A program made the translations under genes and the position numbers. Shown here piece after piece: positions 1-9,044 of a stretch of 64,000 nucleotides of DNA (the first letter of the stretch is position 1; every line of letters begins with the position of its first letter). The stretch comes from an uncultured Bacteroidales bacterium (GTDB taxonomy: Bacteria > Bacteroidota > Bacteroidia > Bacteroidales > UBA932). Where the stretch lies: the NCBI GenBank assembly GCA_944326265.1, contig CALVDE010000003.1, forward strand, positions 62,001 through 126,000, given 5' to 3'. The notes under the pieces are model-generated. The model saw only the letters and a list, made by a program, of their open reading frames with translations. It had not been told where the DNA came from and searched no databases.

Positions 1-2
1 AA

Positions 3-122
3 GCCCACGACAACGAGAGCCTTACCATCACCATGAGCCACACCGACAGGAGCTACTCGCCCTGGAGCTCGAAGATCTACACTCTCCGTCAGGTACCCAC
101 AGTTAAAAAGAACCAAAGATAA
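3..122 (+). CDS. C-terminal end of a probable decarboxylase accessory (OadG-like) subunit, partial
   Basis: Only the last 39 codons are in the window, read in frame 3 and ending in TAA at 120-122. The tail contains DRSYSPWSSKIYTLRQ, with a WSS...LRQ pattern like that I associate with the accessory subunit that sits between the carboxyltransferase and the biotin carrier in Bacteroidetes sodium-pump decarboxylase operons. It ends 11 bases before the biotin carrier start, which fits co-transcription. The assignment rests mainly on position. The rest of the gene lies to the left of the window. Confidence 0.5.
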   Translation, partial: AHDNESLTITMSHTDRSYSPWSSKIYTLRQVPTVKKNQR

Positions 123-133
123 TAATACAGACC

Positions 134-574
134 ATGAAAGAATATAAACTCAAAATCAACGGCAATGACTACAATGTGGTCATCAACGATGTACAGGAGT
201 CTGTGGCCTCGGTAGAGGTCAACGGTTCCAACTACAAGGTAGAGTTTGAGAAACCTATCGTGAAGCCCACCGCCATCAAAGTAGTGAAAACCGCAACTGC
301 CGCACCCGCAGTATCCGCAGCCGCACCCCAGCCCTCTGCCGCACCGGCACCTACAGCCGGCGGCACAACCGTATCCTCACCCCTTCCCGGCGTGATCCTG
401 GATGTGTGCGTGAAGGAAGGCGATGCAGTGAAGAGCGGCCAGAAGATAATGGTTCTCGAGGCCATGAAGATGGAGAACGTCATCGAGGCCACGGCTGACG
501 GCGTTATCAAGAGCATTAAAGTCAACAAAGGCGACTCTGTTATGGAAGGAACGCCCTTAGCTATTATAGGATAG
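134..574 (+). CDS. Biotin carboxyl carrier subunit of a sodium-pump decarboxylase
   Basis: A 146-residue biotinyl carrier that shuttles CO2 from the carboxyltransferase to the membrane beta subunit. Residues 1-45 form a small N-terminal domain, residues 46-78 an Ala/Pro-rich flexible linker, and residues 79-146 the biotinyl/lipoyl domain. The biotinylation motif EAMKMEN is intact, with the target lysine at residue 112. The gene ends 1 base before the beta subunit start, so the two are one operon. The substrate is probably methylmalonyl-CoA or oxaloacetate; the carboxyltransferase that would decide this is outside the window. Confidence 0.93.
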   Translation: MKEYKLKINGNDYNVVINDVQESVASVEVNGSNYKVEFEKPIVKPTAIKVVKTATAAPAVSAAAPQPSAAPAPTAGGTTVSSPLPGVILDVCVKEGDAVKSGQKIMVLEAMKMENVIEATADGVIKSIKVNKGDSVMEGTPLAIIG

Positions 575-575
575 T

Positions 576-1712
576 ATGATAGGCGAAAACTTAAGACAAT
601 TCTGGCAGTATACCGGATTTGCGAATTTCGAGTGGACATATCTGCTGATGATCTGCATCGGCCTGATGTTCATCTACCTCGCAATCAAGAAGGAGTGGGA
701 GCCCATGCTCCTGGTTCCTATCGGATTCGGTATCATCATCGGCAACATCCCCCTCTTCCCCGGCCTGTCGGTCGGCATCTATGAGGAAGGCTCTGTGCTG
801 AACATACTCTACTACGGTGTGATCAAGGGCTTCTATCCACCCCTGATCTTCCTCGGAATAGGTGCGATGACCGATTTCTCCGCCCTGATCTCCAACCCTA
901 AGCTGCTGCTTATCGGAGCCGCCGCCCAGCTGGGTATCTTCGGAGCCTACACCGTGGCCCTCGCCCTGGGATTCTCCCCTGCCGAGGCCGGTGCGATCGG
1001 TATCATCGGAGGTGCTGACGGTCCTACCGCCATCTTCCTCTCCTCGAGACTTGCTCCCGACCTTATGGGCGCAATCGCCGTGTCGGCATATTCCTACATG
1101 GCCCTCGTTCCTGTGATCCAGCCTCCTATCATGAAGCTGCTGACCACCAAGAAGGAGAGACTCATCAGGATGAAGCCGCCCCGTCCGGTATCCCCTACAG
1201 AGAAGAAGCTCTTCCCTATCATCGGCTTCCTCGTAACCGCGTTCATCGTGCCCTCGGGTATCCCTCTGCTGGGTATGCTCTTCTTCGGTAACCTCCTCAA
1301 GGAGAGCGGTGTTACCCGCCGTCTGGCCGAGACCGCACGCGGACCGCTGATCGATATCGTGACCATCCTCATCGGTCTGACCGTAGGATGCTCCACCCAA
1401 GCCGACAAGTTCCTGCAGATGAAATCCGTATACATCTTCATCCTCGGAGCGTTCTCCTTCATGGTAGCTACCTTCGGCGGTGTGATGTTCGTGAAGATCT
1501 TCAACCTCTTCCTCAAGCCGGGCAACAAGATCAACCCTCTCATCGGAAACGCCGGAGTATCCGCCGTGCCGGACTCCGCCCGTGTGTCCCAGCTGGTAGG
1601 TCTGCAGTACGACAAGACCAACCACCTGCTGATGCACGCCATGGGCCCGAACGTAGCCGGTGTGATCGGATCCGCAGTTGCAGCCGGTATCCTGTTGGGA
1701 TTCCTTGGCTAG
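576..1712 (+). CDS. mmdB: Na+-translocating decarboxylase beta subunit (methylmalonyl-CoA/oxaloacetate type)
   Basis: A 378-residue polytopic inner-membrane protein of the OadB/MmdB/GcdB family. It decarboxylates carboxybiotin and couples this to Na+ export. The family signature GAIGIIGGADGPTAIFLSS is present near residues 140-160, and the C-terminal part has the conserved GNAGVSAVPDSARVSQ region and the final HAMGPNVAGVIGSA helix. The start follows the biotin carrier stop by one base. A hairpin terminator follows at 1739-1768, so this is the last gene of its operon. The length is normal for the family. In Bacteroidales this enzyme usually serves the succinate-to-propionate route, but the substrate is inferred, not shown. 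Confidence 0.93.
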   Translation: MIGENLRQFWQYTGFANFEWTYLLMICIGLMFIYLAIKKEWEPMLLVPIGFGIIIGNIPLFPGLSVGIYEEGSVLNILYYGVIKGFYPPLIFLGIGAMTDFSALISNPKLLLIGAAAQLGIFGAYTVALALGFSPAEAGAIGIIGGADGPTAIFLSSRLAPDLMGAIAVSAYSYMALVPVIQPPIMKLLTTKKERLIRMKPPRPVSPTEKKLFPIIGFLVTAFIVPSGIPLLGMLFFGNLLKESGVTRRLAETARGPLIDIVTILIGLTVGCSTQADKFLQMKSVYIFILGAFSFMVATFGGVMFVKIFNLFLKPGNKINPLIGNAGVSAVPDSARVSQLVGLQYDKTNHLLMHAMGPNVAGVIGSAVAAGILLGFLG

Positions 1713-1738
1713 GAAACACGAATATTCTCAATGTTACA

Positions 1739-1768
1739 AAAGTGTCATCTCCGGATGGCACTTTTTTT
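1739..1768 (+). terminator. Rho-independent terminator of the decarboxylase operon
   Basis: An 11-bp stem (1739-1749 pairing with 1754-1764, one G-U pair) with a 4-base TCCG loop is followed by a run of T residues. It separates the decarboxylase operon from the V-ATPase promoter. Confidence 0.85.
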
Positions 1769-1792
1769 GTTTCATTTAATTAAAGTTTTTAG

Positions 1793-1800
1793 TAACTTTG
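1793..1800 (+). promoter_or_regulatory. Putative Bacteroidetes promoter -7 box for the V-ATPase operon
   Basis: TAACTTTG matches the TAnnTTTG consensus exactly and lies 22 bases before the ntpE start codon. A TTTG at 1766-1769 could be the -33 element, although the 23-base spacing is slightly long. It follows directly after the terminator of the upstream operon. Confidence 0.65.
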
Positions 1801-1822
1801 GAAATTATTAAACACACCGTAT

Positions 1823-2440
1823 ATGCAAAACAAGTTGCAAGAACTTACCGACAAGCTCTACAACGAAGGGCTGTCAAAGGGGAAGAAAGAGGCCGAGGAT
1901 CTCAAGGCCGCTGCCGTAAAGGAATCCGACAGAATCATAGCAGACGCACGTAAGGAAGCCGAGAGAATCATCGCTGATGCCCACAAGGAAGCCGAGGAAC
2001 TCCGGACCAGGGTCGGGAACGACATCAGGATGGCGTCATCCCAGGCCATTTCCGCCGTGAAGCAGCAGATTGAGAGCATCATCATCTCCAAGGCCATATC
2101 CTCCGACATCAAGAAGAATCTGGAAGATCCGGAACTGGTCAAGTCGCTTCTGACAACAGTAGCAAAGGCATTCAATGCCGCTGATGCCGCTCCGGCAGGA
2201 CTGGAGGCCGTCCTTCCCGCCTCCATGCAGGAAAGTCTCCGGGAATATTTCCAGCAGAATGCGGCTGATGCCATGGACAAGGGCATCGACGTGACTTTCT
2301 CCAAGCAGATCCAGGGCGGTTTCAAGATAGGCCCCAAGGACGGAGGATACATGATCAGTTTTGCAGAAGGAGATTTTGAGAATATCCTCACCGAATATCT
2401 CAGGCCCACTGCCAGAAAACTGCTATTCGGACAGGAATAA
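1823..2440 (+). CDS. ntpE: V-type ATPase subunit E (peripheral stalk)
   Basis: A 205-residue peripheral stalk subunit that links the catalytic head to the membrane part. The N-terminal half (about residues 15-75) is rich in Glu/Lys/Ala with repeated KEAERIIADA-like segments, a typical long coiled coil; the C-terminal half is the globular domain that binds the head. It is the first gene of a seven-gene operon in the same order as the Borrelia and Bacteroidetes V-ATPase operons. Its stop shares a base with the next start (TAATG). No subunit G/H partner for the stalk is encoded here. Confidence 0.85.
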   Translation: MQNKLQELTDKLYNEGLSKGKKEAEDLKAAAVKESDRIIADARKEAERIIADAHKEAEELRTRVGNDIRMASSQAISAVKQQIESIIISKAISSDIKKNLEDPELVKSLLTTVAKAFNAADAAPAGLEAVLPASMQESLREYFQQNAADAMDKGIDVTFSKQIQGGFKIGPKDGGYMISFAEGDFENILTEYLRPTARKLLFGQE

Positions 2441-3030
2441 TGAACAATTACCACTATATCATCGCAGGTCTGCCGGAGCTTTTGCCGGACTTCCATGCTG
2501 AAGGATTCCGGTACAAGGCCCTGGAGTCATCTATCCGTGAACAGCTTTCGGCACGGGACAGCAGGCTGGTGGACTGGCTGGGTTTCGGGAGCGACACCTC
2601 CAATCTATCAGGACATTTCTACAGGGCGGTCGCCAGGCAGAAGTCAGGCTTTCTCAGAAGCTACTTCGACATGGACCGCAGGATGCGCAATGCCCAGGTA
2701 GAGTTCCTCTCGGCAAGAGACGGCCTGGACTCCGCCAGATACACCGTCGGAGAGACTGAGTCCTACAAGGAGGATTTTCCCGAGCTGCAGGCAGTCTTCC
2801 AGTGCGCCGACCTCTATGAGCGGGAAAAGCACCTGGACATGTTCCGATGGGAGAAGATTACCGGCATGACTGTCTTCCACTATTTCGATATGGATGTCAT
2901 CCTGGCCTTTCTGGCCAAAGGTCTTATCGTCGACAGATGGTGCAGGCTTGACAATGAGCGCGGCTCCGCTCTGTTCCGTCAGTACGTGGACGAGGTCAAA
3001 GGAACATTCAAGGGTGTCAATTTTCAATAA
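2440..3030 (+). CDS. DUF2764 family protein of the V-ATPase operon
   Basis: A 196-residue soluble protein starting MNNYHYIIAGLPELLPDF. I place it in DUF2764, a family found between the E and A genes in V-ATPase operons of Bacteroidetes and spirochaetes. Its biochemical role is not known to me. It could replace a missing small subunit such as C or F, because neither is recognisable in this operon, but that is inference from position only. No signal peptide or membrane segment is seen. Translation is probably coupled to ntpE through the one-base overlap. Confidence 0.78.
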   Translation: MNNYHYIIAGLPELLPDFHAEGFRYKALESSIREQLSARDSRLVDWLGFGSDTSNLSGHFYRAVARQKSGFLRSYFDMDRRMRNAQVEFLSARDGLDSARYTVGETESYKEDFPELQAVFQCADLYEREKHLDMFRWEKITGMTVFHYFDMDVILAFLAKGLIVDRWCRLDNERGSALFRQYVDEVKGTFKGVNFQ

Positions 3031-3051
3031 GTCAATAAACATCATCAATAT

Positions 3052-4815
3052 ATGAATCCTAATAGAAAAACTGCAGGAAAGGTTACGGGAGTCATTTCCA
3101 ACCTCGTTACGGTAGAGGTGGACGGCCCTGTCTCGCAGAACGAGATATGCTATATCCAGCTCGGAGACGCGAGGCTCATGGCCGAGGTCATCAAGGTGAC
3201 GGGCAGAAAGGCATCCGTACAGGTCTACGAGAGCACCAGAGGCCTGCGTGGCGGTGACAAGGTGGAGTTTCAAGGACACATGCTTGAGGCCACCCTGGGT
3301 CCCGGACTGCTCTCCAGTAACTTCGACGGGTTGCAGAACAACCTGGCCACTATGGAAGGTGTCTTTCTCAAACGCGGAGAATACACCGCTCCCATCGACG
3401 TGAACAAGGAATGGGACTTCACCCCTATAGCCAAAACCGGTGACGAGGTACGTGCAGCCGACTGGCTCGGAGAGGTCAAGGAAGGCTGGCTGCCTCACAA
3501 GATAATGGTGCCTTTCTCCTTTGAGGGGACCTACAGGGTCAAGTCCGTGGTCCCCGCCGGGACATACCGGGCAAAGGACACTGTCGCGGTCCTCACCGAT
3601 GAGTCAGGCGAGGAGCACAGCGTATCCATGATACAGAAATGGCCGGTGAAAGTAGCTATCAATGCATATAAGGAAAAACCGCGTCCCTGGCGCGTGATGG
3701 AGACGGGAGTGAGGTGCATCGACACCTTCAATCCGATTGCCGAGGGTGGTACCGGATTTATCCCCGGTCCGTTCGGATGCGGCAAGACAGTGCTCCAGCA
3801 CGCCATTGCCAAGCAGGGCGAGGCCGACGTGATAGTCATGGCGGCCTGCGGTGAGCGTGCCAACGAGGTGGTGGAGATATTCACCGAGTTCCCGGAGCTG
3901 GTGGACCCGCGTACCGGTCGCTCGCTGATGGAAAGGACCACCATCGTCTGCAACACATCCAACATGCCCGTCGCCGCACGTGAGGCCTCAGTCTACACTG
4001 CCATGACCATCTGCGAGTACTACCGTTCGATGGGACTGAAGGTGCTCCTGCTGGCCGACTCCACATCGCGCTGGGCACAGGCCCTCAGGGAGATGAGCAA
4101 CCGTATGGAAGAGCTTCCAGGTGCCGACGCATTCCCCGTGGACCTCTCGTCTACCATCTCCAACTTCTATGCACGCGCCGGAGCAGTGACACTCAACAAC
4201 GGACAGACCGGCTCAGTCACATTCATCGGAACTGTATCCCCTGCCGGAGGTAACCTCAAGGAGCCTGTCACAGAGTCCACCAAAAAAGCCGCCAGATGCT
4301 TCTACGCCCTGTCGCAGAACCGCGCCGACAAGAAACGCTACCCGGCGGTGGACCCGATTGACTCCTACTCCAAATATCTCGAATACCCGGAAATAGTCTC
4401 CTTCCTCAACGAGAAGGTGGCTCCCGGATGGGTGGACATGGTGATGAAGGCCAAGACTCTTGTACTCAGAGGAAAGGAGGCTTTCGAGCAGATCAACATC
4501 CTCGGTGACGACGGAGTGCCCGTAAGCTATCACGAGCGTTACTGGAAGTCCGAGCTGATAGACTTCATCATCCTGCAGCAGGACGCATTCGACCGCATCG
4601 ATGCATCATCCCCTCTCGAAAGACAGAAGTTCATGCTGACCAAGGTACTGGAAGTATGCGACATGGAGCACGACTTCGAGACATTCGAGGAATGCTCGGC
4701 CTGGTACAAGGAGGTCATCAACATCTTCCGCCAGATGAACTACTCGGAGTTCCGGAGCGAAGACTTCAACAAATACCTCGAACAGATCAACAAATTGATG
4801 AGCCATGACAAATAG
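3052..4815 (+). CDS. ntpA: V-type ATPase catalytic subunit A
   Basis: A 587-residue catalytic nucleotide-binding subunit. The P-loop GPFGCGKT is at residues 239-246, the beta-barrel domain is at the N terminus, and the bulge or non-homologous region characteristic of V/A-type A subunits lies around residues 110-190. The motifs LADSTSRWAQALREMS and GNLKEPVTESTKK fit V/A-type A subunits. Length matches the family. The stop overlaps the start of subunit B by 11 bases, implying translational coupling and balanced synthesis of the A3B3 head. Confidence 0.97.
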   Translation: MNPNRKTAGKVTGVISNLVTVEVDGPVSQNEICYIQLGDARLMAEVIKVTGRKASVQVYESTRGLRGGDKVEFQGHMLEATLGPGLLSSNFDGLQNNLATMEGVFLKRGEYTAPIDVNKEWDFTPIAKTGDEVRAADWLGEVKEGWLPHKIMVPFSFEGTYRVKSVVPAGTYRAKDTVAVLTDESGEEHSVSMIQKWPVKVAINAYKEKPRPWRVMETGVRCIDTFNPIAEGGTGFIPGPFGCGKTVLQHAIAKQGEADVIVMAACGERANEVVEIFTEFPELVDPRTGRSLMERTTIVCNTSNMPVAAREASVYTAMTICEYYRSMGLKVLLLADSTSRWAQALREMSNRMEELPGADAFPVDLSSTISNFYARAGAVTLNNGQTGSVTFIGTVSPAGGNLKEPVTESTKKAARCFYALSQNRADKKRYPAVDPIDSYSKYLEYPEIVSFLNEKVAPGWVDMVMKAKTLVLRGKEAFEQINILGDDGVPVSYHERYWKSELIDFIILQQDAFDRIDASSPLERQKFMLTKVLEVCDMEHDFETFEECSAWYKEVINIFRQMNYSEFRSEDFNKYLEQINKLMSHDK

Positions 4816-6133
4816 AGCATTTCAAAGAATATACACACAGCTGGAAGCCATCACAAAGGCCACGGTCTCGCTCAAGGCGCAGGGCGTATCCAACGATGAG
4901 CTCGCCACTGTGGACGGCCGCCTGGCCCAGGTGGTGAAGATGAAGGAAGACACCGTCACCCTCCAGGTATTCGAGGGTACGGAAGGCATACCGACAAACG
5001 CCGAAGTGACATTTTTCGGAGAACCGCCCGCCCTCAACGTAAGCGAGGACCTGGCCGGACGTTTCTTCAACGCCTACGGCCGGCCTATCGACGGAGGCCC
5101 TGAGGTGGAAGGAGAACGCCGCTACATCGGAGGCCCTTCCGTCAACCCTTACAAGAGAAAGCAGCCCTCGCAGCTGATTCCCACGGGTATCGCCGGCATC
5201 GACCTCAACAACACACTGGTATCCGGCCAGAAGATTCCGTTCTTCGCAGACCCCGACCAGCCCTACAACCAGGTAATGGCCATGGTGGCCCTCCGCGCCG
5301 ACGTGGACAAGATCATTCTCGGCGGTATGGGACTCTCCAACGACGACTACCTGTACTTCAAGAACATGTTCGAGAGTGCCGGTGCGCTGAACAAGATCAT
5401 CAGCTTCGTAAACACCACCGAGCAGCCTCCCGTGGAGCGTCTGCTGATACCGGACATGGCCCTGACCGCAGCCGAATATTTTGCCGTGGACAAGAACGAG
5501 AAAGTACTGGTGCTGCTGACCGACATGACTCTGTATGCGGATGCCCTGTCGATTGTATCCAACCGTATGGACCAGATTCCCTCGAAGGACTCCATGCCCG
5601 GCTCGCTTTATTCTGATCTCGCCAAGATCTACGAGAAGGCCGTGCAGCTGCCCTCCGGAGGCTCCATCACGATTATCGCCGTTACTACACTCAACGACGG
5701 AGACATCACCCACGCCATCCCCGACAACACCGGTTACATCACCGAGGGCCAGCTCTTCCTGCGTCTGGACAGCGACACCGGAAAGGTCATAGTGGACCCG
5801 TTCCGCTCCCTGTCCCGTCTGAAACAGCTGGTTATCGGCAAGAAGACCCGCGAGGACCACAACCAGGTGATGAACACCGCCGTGCGTCTCTACGCCGATG
5901 CCGCCAACGCCAGGACCAAGCTGGAGAACGGTTTCGACCTGAGCGACTACGACAACCGCTGTCTGGCCTTCGCCAAGGACTACTCCACCAGCCTGCTGGC
6001 CATCGACGTGAATATCTCTATTGACCAGATGCTTGACACGGCATGGGAGCTCTTCGGCAAGTATTTCACCAAGGCCGAGACAGGACTCAAGGAGTCGCTG
6101 ATACAGAAATACTGGAAAGAAAAAGAAGCATAA
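4805..6133 (+). CDS. ntpB: V-type ATPase non-catalytic subunit B
   Basis: A 442-residue regulatory subunit that alternates with subunit A in the head. It lacks a classical P-loop; the corresponding site reads SGQKIPFFADPDQPYNQ, as is normal for subunit B. The conserved LTDMTLYADALSIVSNRMDQIPSKDSMPGSLYSDLA region and the QLFLRLDSDTGKVIVDPFRSLSRL region are present in order. It overlaps ntpA by 11 bases and lies 6 bases before ntpD. Confidence 0.96.
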   Translation: MTNRAFQRIYTQLEAITKATVSLKAQGVSNDELATVDGRLAQVVKMKEDTVTLQVFEGTEGIPTNAEVTFFGEPPALNVSEDLAGRFFNAYGRPIDGGPEVEGERRYIGGPSVNPYKRKQPSQLIPTGIAGIDLNNTLVSGQKIPFFADPDQPYNQVMAMVALRADVDKIILGGMGLSNDDYLYFKNMFESAGALNKIISFVNTTEQPPVERLLIPDMALTAAEYFAVDKNEKVLVLLTDMTLYADALSIVSNRMDQIPSKDSMPGSLYSDLAKIYEKAVQLPSGGSITIIAVTTLNDGDITHAIPDNTGYITEGQLFLRLDSDTGKVIVDPFRSLSRLKQLVIGKKTREDHNQVMNTAVRLYADAANARTKLENGFDLSDYDNRCLAFAKDYSTSLLAIDVNISIDQMLDTAWELFGKYFTKAETGLKESLIQKYWKEKEA

Positions 6134-6139
6134 GGCACA

Positions 6140-6748
6140 ATGGCTATCAAATTCCAATACAACAAGACATCGCTGAACGAACTGGGCAAACAGCTCAAGG
6201 TCCGTACACGCGCCCTGCCTACCCTGAAGAACAAGGAGGCAGCCCTGCGTCTGGAGGTCAAGAAGGCCAAGAGACGCTCGGACGAGTTGTTGGAAGAGCT
6301 GGCCTCATCCCTGGAACGATACAGGTATCTGTCCGGCCTGTGGAACGAGTTCGAGCCCGGACTGATCTCGGTCAAGGACGTGGAGCTGGAGACGGCCAAG
6401 TTTGCCGGCGTAAGGATTCCCGAGCTCAAGAACGTGATATACGAAGTCAAGGAGTTCGACCTGTTCCGCAAGCCTCTGTGGTACAGCGACGGAGTCCGGA
6501 TACTCAAGGACCTGGCACGCCTGGGCATAGAGTCAGAGATATGCTCGGAGAAGAGCCGCATCCTGGACTTCTCCCGCAAGAAGACCACCCAGAAGGTAAA
6601 CCTTTATGAAAAGGTGCAGATACCCGGTTATCACGAGGCTATCCTGAAGATCAAGAGATATCTGGAGGATGAGGAGAACCTTTCCAAGGCTTCCCAGAAG
6701 ATAGTAAAGACCCGGCACAATATGGAAGAAGAGGAGGAAGCACTATGA
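6140..6748 (+). CDS. ntpD: V-type ATPase subunit D (central shaft)
   Basis: A 202-residue rotor shaft subunit. The N- and C-terminal parts are long basic/acidic helices that would form the coiled coil inserted in the A3B3 head (for example LKNKEAALRLEVKKAKRR near the N terminus and VKTRHNMEEEEE at the C terminus). The beginning, MAIKFQYNKTSLNELGKQL, resembles subunit D proteins of the same operon type. The stop overlaps the ntpI start in an ATGA junction. Confidence 0.9.
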   Translation: MAIKFQYNKTSLNELGKQLKVRTRALPTLKNKEAALRLEVKKAKRRSDELLEELASSLERYRYLSGLWNEFEPGLISVKDVELETAKFAGVRIPELKNVIYEVKEFDLFRKPLWYSDGVRILKDLARLGIESEICSEKSRILDFSRKKTTQKVNLYEKVQIPGYHEAILKIKRYLEDEENLSKASQKIVKTRHNMEEEEEAL

Positions 6749-8550
6749 TTACCAAGATGACCAAATATTCCATGATTCTCCTCTCGGGAGATCTGGATAC
6801 TTTCATGAACGGCATACAGCAGCTGGGCATGGTGGACATTACCCGCTCGGCGGCAGCCTGCGACGATGAATCCAGGCGGATGTCCGAGCTGATTTCCCGC
6901 TGCAGAAGTGCCGTGGACTCCCTCAGGAACTTCTCAAAGGAACATCCTGACATCCAGCCGGAGACTCATCCCGAGATCACCGGAATGCAGATGCTCTCCG
7001 ACTACGAGCGGAACTCCGCCCGCAGGGATGAGATAAGCGCGGAACTCTCCTCCCTCGGGAAAGAATATCAGAACGCCCTTCCGTGGGGCGAATTCAACCC
7101 CGAAGACCTGGAGCGTATCGGGAAAGCCGGCCTCGTACCTCATTTCTACTGCGTCGCTGACAAGAAATACCAGAGCCGGTGGGAAGAGGAGTATCCGCTG
7201 TGGATTCTCAGCCGCACAGCCGGGAAGACTTATTTCGCAGTCCTCGCTCAGCAGGGAGAAGACTGCGGATTTCCGCTGGAGGAGACACAGTTTCCTGCCC
7301 GTCCGGCCTCCGCGGTACAGTCCGTGACAGACCGGCTCAGGGCCGAGCAGGACAGACTTCTGGCTGTTGCTGCCGGATACGCCGGACGGACCGGTGAACT
7401 GCAGGAACTCTCAGACAGGACATTCGCCTCACTGGACCTGCATCTGGCCGAGACATCGTCCATCAAGGAGGGCGAGGGCGCGATAAGCATTGTGGAAGGA
7501 TTCGCCCCGACGGCCGATGATGCCCGGGTCAAAGCATACCTGGACTCATGCAGCGTCTACTACATAGCCGAGGCCGCAAAGGGAGAGGACAATCCTCCGG
7601 TAAAGCTGCGCAACAACTGGTTCGCCCGTCTCTTCGAGCCTGTAGGAAGCCTCTACGAGCTGCCCAACTACGATGAGCTGGACCTGACCCCCTATTTCGC
7701 TCCGTTCTACATGCTTTTCTTCGGCTTTTGTCTCGGAGACATGGGGTACGGACTGATACTGGTCATTGCCGGCATCGCCGCCGCCATCGCCATGCCCAAG
7801 TTCCGGGCCTACGGCAAGCTGATAGCATGGCTGGGCATCGGCTCCATCATCATGCCCCTGCTTTCAGGCACATTCTTCGGCATGAAGCTGGCCGACATCA
7901 TACCGTCCATGCCCGACAACATCAAGGCCCTGTTCTTCTCGGACCTGAAGATGTTCTGGTTCGCGATTATCTTCGGACTGTTCCAGATAGTCTTCGCCAG
8001 GATGATAAAGGCGGTCTTCGCGTTCTCGAAACGACGCTGGGACGATGCGCTGAGCGAGATAGGCTGGTGCATGATCATCATATGGGCCGCCTGCGCTTAC
8101 GCAGGAAGCCAGACCGGATCACAGCTGCTTCCGCACATTGCGGCACAGATACTGCTTTTCGGAGGCCTGGTGCTGGTGCTCTTCTGCAGCAAGCCGGCCA
8201 AGTTCTTCCTGCTGCGTCCCATTAAGGGCATAGTTTCCCTGTACGACATCACCGGCATATTCGGAGACATGCTCTCCTACATCCGTCTGTTCGGACTGGG
8301 CACCACAGGAGGTATCCTCGCCCTGGTGATCAACTCCATAGCCATGAGTCTCTCCGGCATTCCCTACGTCGGCTGGCCCGTGACTGTCATCTTCCTCATC
8401 TTCGGGCATCTGGCCGTCATGGGTCTGTCGTGCCTCGGAGCATTCGTACACCCGGTCCGTCTGACCTTCGTCGAGTTCTACAAGAACGTGGGCTTCGAGG
8501 GAGGCGGAAGGGCCTACAAACCGTTGAAATCATATAACAATAACAAATAA
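6745..8550 (+). CDS. ntpI: V-type ATPase membrane subunit I (a-subunit)
   Basis: A 601-residue stator subunit carrying the ion half-channels. About residues 1-320 form the cytoplasmic arm that contacts the peripheral stalk; from residue 320 there are about seven or eight membrane segments, beginning with the conserved YFAPFYMLFFGFCLGDMGYG segment and including DMLSYIRLFGLG, the family signature near the functional arginine. It closes with the usual HPVRLTFVEFYKNVGFEGGGRAY motif before a short tail. Fourteen bases separate it from ntpK. Confidence 0.95.
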   Translation: MITKMTKYSMILLSGDLDTFMNGIQQLGMVDITRSAAACDDESRRMSELISRCRSAVDSLRNFSKEHPDIQPETHPEITGMQMLSDYERNSARRDEISAELSSLGKEYQNALPWGEFNPEDLERIGKAGLVPHFYCVADKKYQSRWEEEYPLWILSRTAGKTYFAVLAQQGEDCGFPLEETQFPARPASAVQSVTDRLRAEQDRLLAVAAGYAGRTGELQELSDRTFASLDLHLAETSSIKEGEGAISIVEGFAPTADDARVKAYLDSCSVYYIAEAAKGEDNPPVKLRNNWFARLFEPVGSLYELPNYDELDLTPYFAPFYMLFFGFCLGDMGYGLILVIAGIAAAIAMPKFRAYGKLIAWLGIGSIIMPLLSGTFFGMKLADIIPSMPDNIKALFFSDLKMFWFAIIFGLFQIVFARMIKAVFAFSKRRWDDALSEIGWCMIIIWAACAYAGSQTGSQLLPHIAAQILLFGGLVLVLFCSKPAKFFLLRPIKGIVSLYDITGIFGDMLSYIRLFGLGTTGGILALVINSIAMSLSGIPYVGWPVTVIFLIFGHLAVMGLSCLGAFVHPVRLTFVEFYKNVGFEGGGRAYKPLKSYNNNK

Positions 8551-8564
8551 AACAACACAATCTT

Positions 8565-9026
8565 ATGACAACACCACTGATTTTAGCCTATGTGGGTATG
8601 GCGGTCATGCTTACCCTCTCCTGCACTGGAAGTGCCATCGGTGTAACAATGGGCGGCAACACCACTATCGCCGCACTCAAGAAGAAACCCGAGATATTCG
8701 GAAAGTCCATGCTCCTGTGCGTGCTCCCCTCTACCCAGGGTCTGTACGGATTCGCCGCGTTCTTCCTGATGCTCAGCAGTCTGGGCGGCATGGAGGATGC
8801 CTCACAGGTACTCACTATGAATCAGGGACTGGCTATGTGCGCAGCCGGTCTGGCTCTCGGTTTCGTGGGTCTCTGGTCAGCCATCAAGCAGGCCAGCCTG
8901 GTATGCAACGGTATCAACGAGATGTCCAACGGCAATGATGTCTTCTCCAAGACCATGATTCTCGCCGTGTTCCCCGAGCTCTACGCCATCCTGGCATTTG
9001 CCTGCGCGTTCCTCGCTCTGCCGTAG
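8565..9026 (+). CDS. ntpK: V-type ATPase proteolipid subunit K with Na+-binding residues
   Basis: A 153-residue proteolipid with four membrane helices in two hairpins, forming the rotor ring. The first hairpin has LPSTQGLYGF and the second has VFPELYAILAF with the ion-binding glutamate at residue 138. By comparison with Enterococcus hirae NtpK (L61, T64, Q65, Q110, E139), the ligands L54, T57, Q58, Q109 and E138 are all present, which favours Na+ over H+. It is the last gene of the operon and is followed by a long palindromic element at 9045-9151. Confidence 0.94.
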   Translation: MTTPLILAYVGMAVMLTLSCTGSAIGVTMGGNTTIAALKKKPEIFGKSMLLCVLPSTQGLYGFAAFFLMLSSLGGMEDASQVLTMNQGLAMCAAGLALGFVGLWSAIKQASLVCNGINEMSNGNDVFSKTMILAVFPELYAILAFACAFLALP

Positions 9027-9044
9027 ACGTTTCCGCTTAGGACC

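Noticed and set aside
591-1637. Long minus-strand open frame opposite the decarboxylase beta subunit
   Set aside because: Composition is His/Glu/Gly-rich and low in hydrophobic order; it is a shadow of a clear gene, as are the similar frames opposite ntpB (4787-6157) and pckA.
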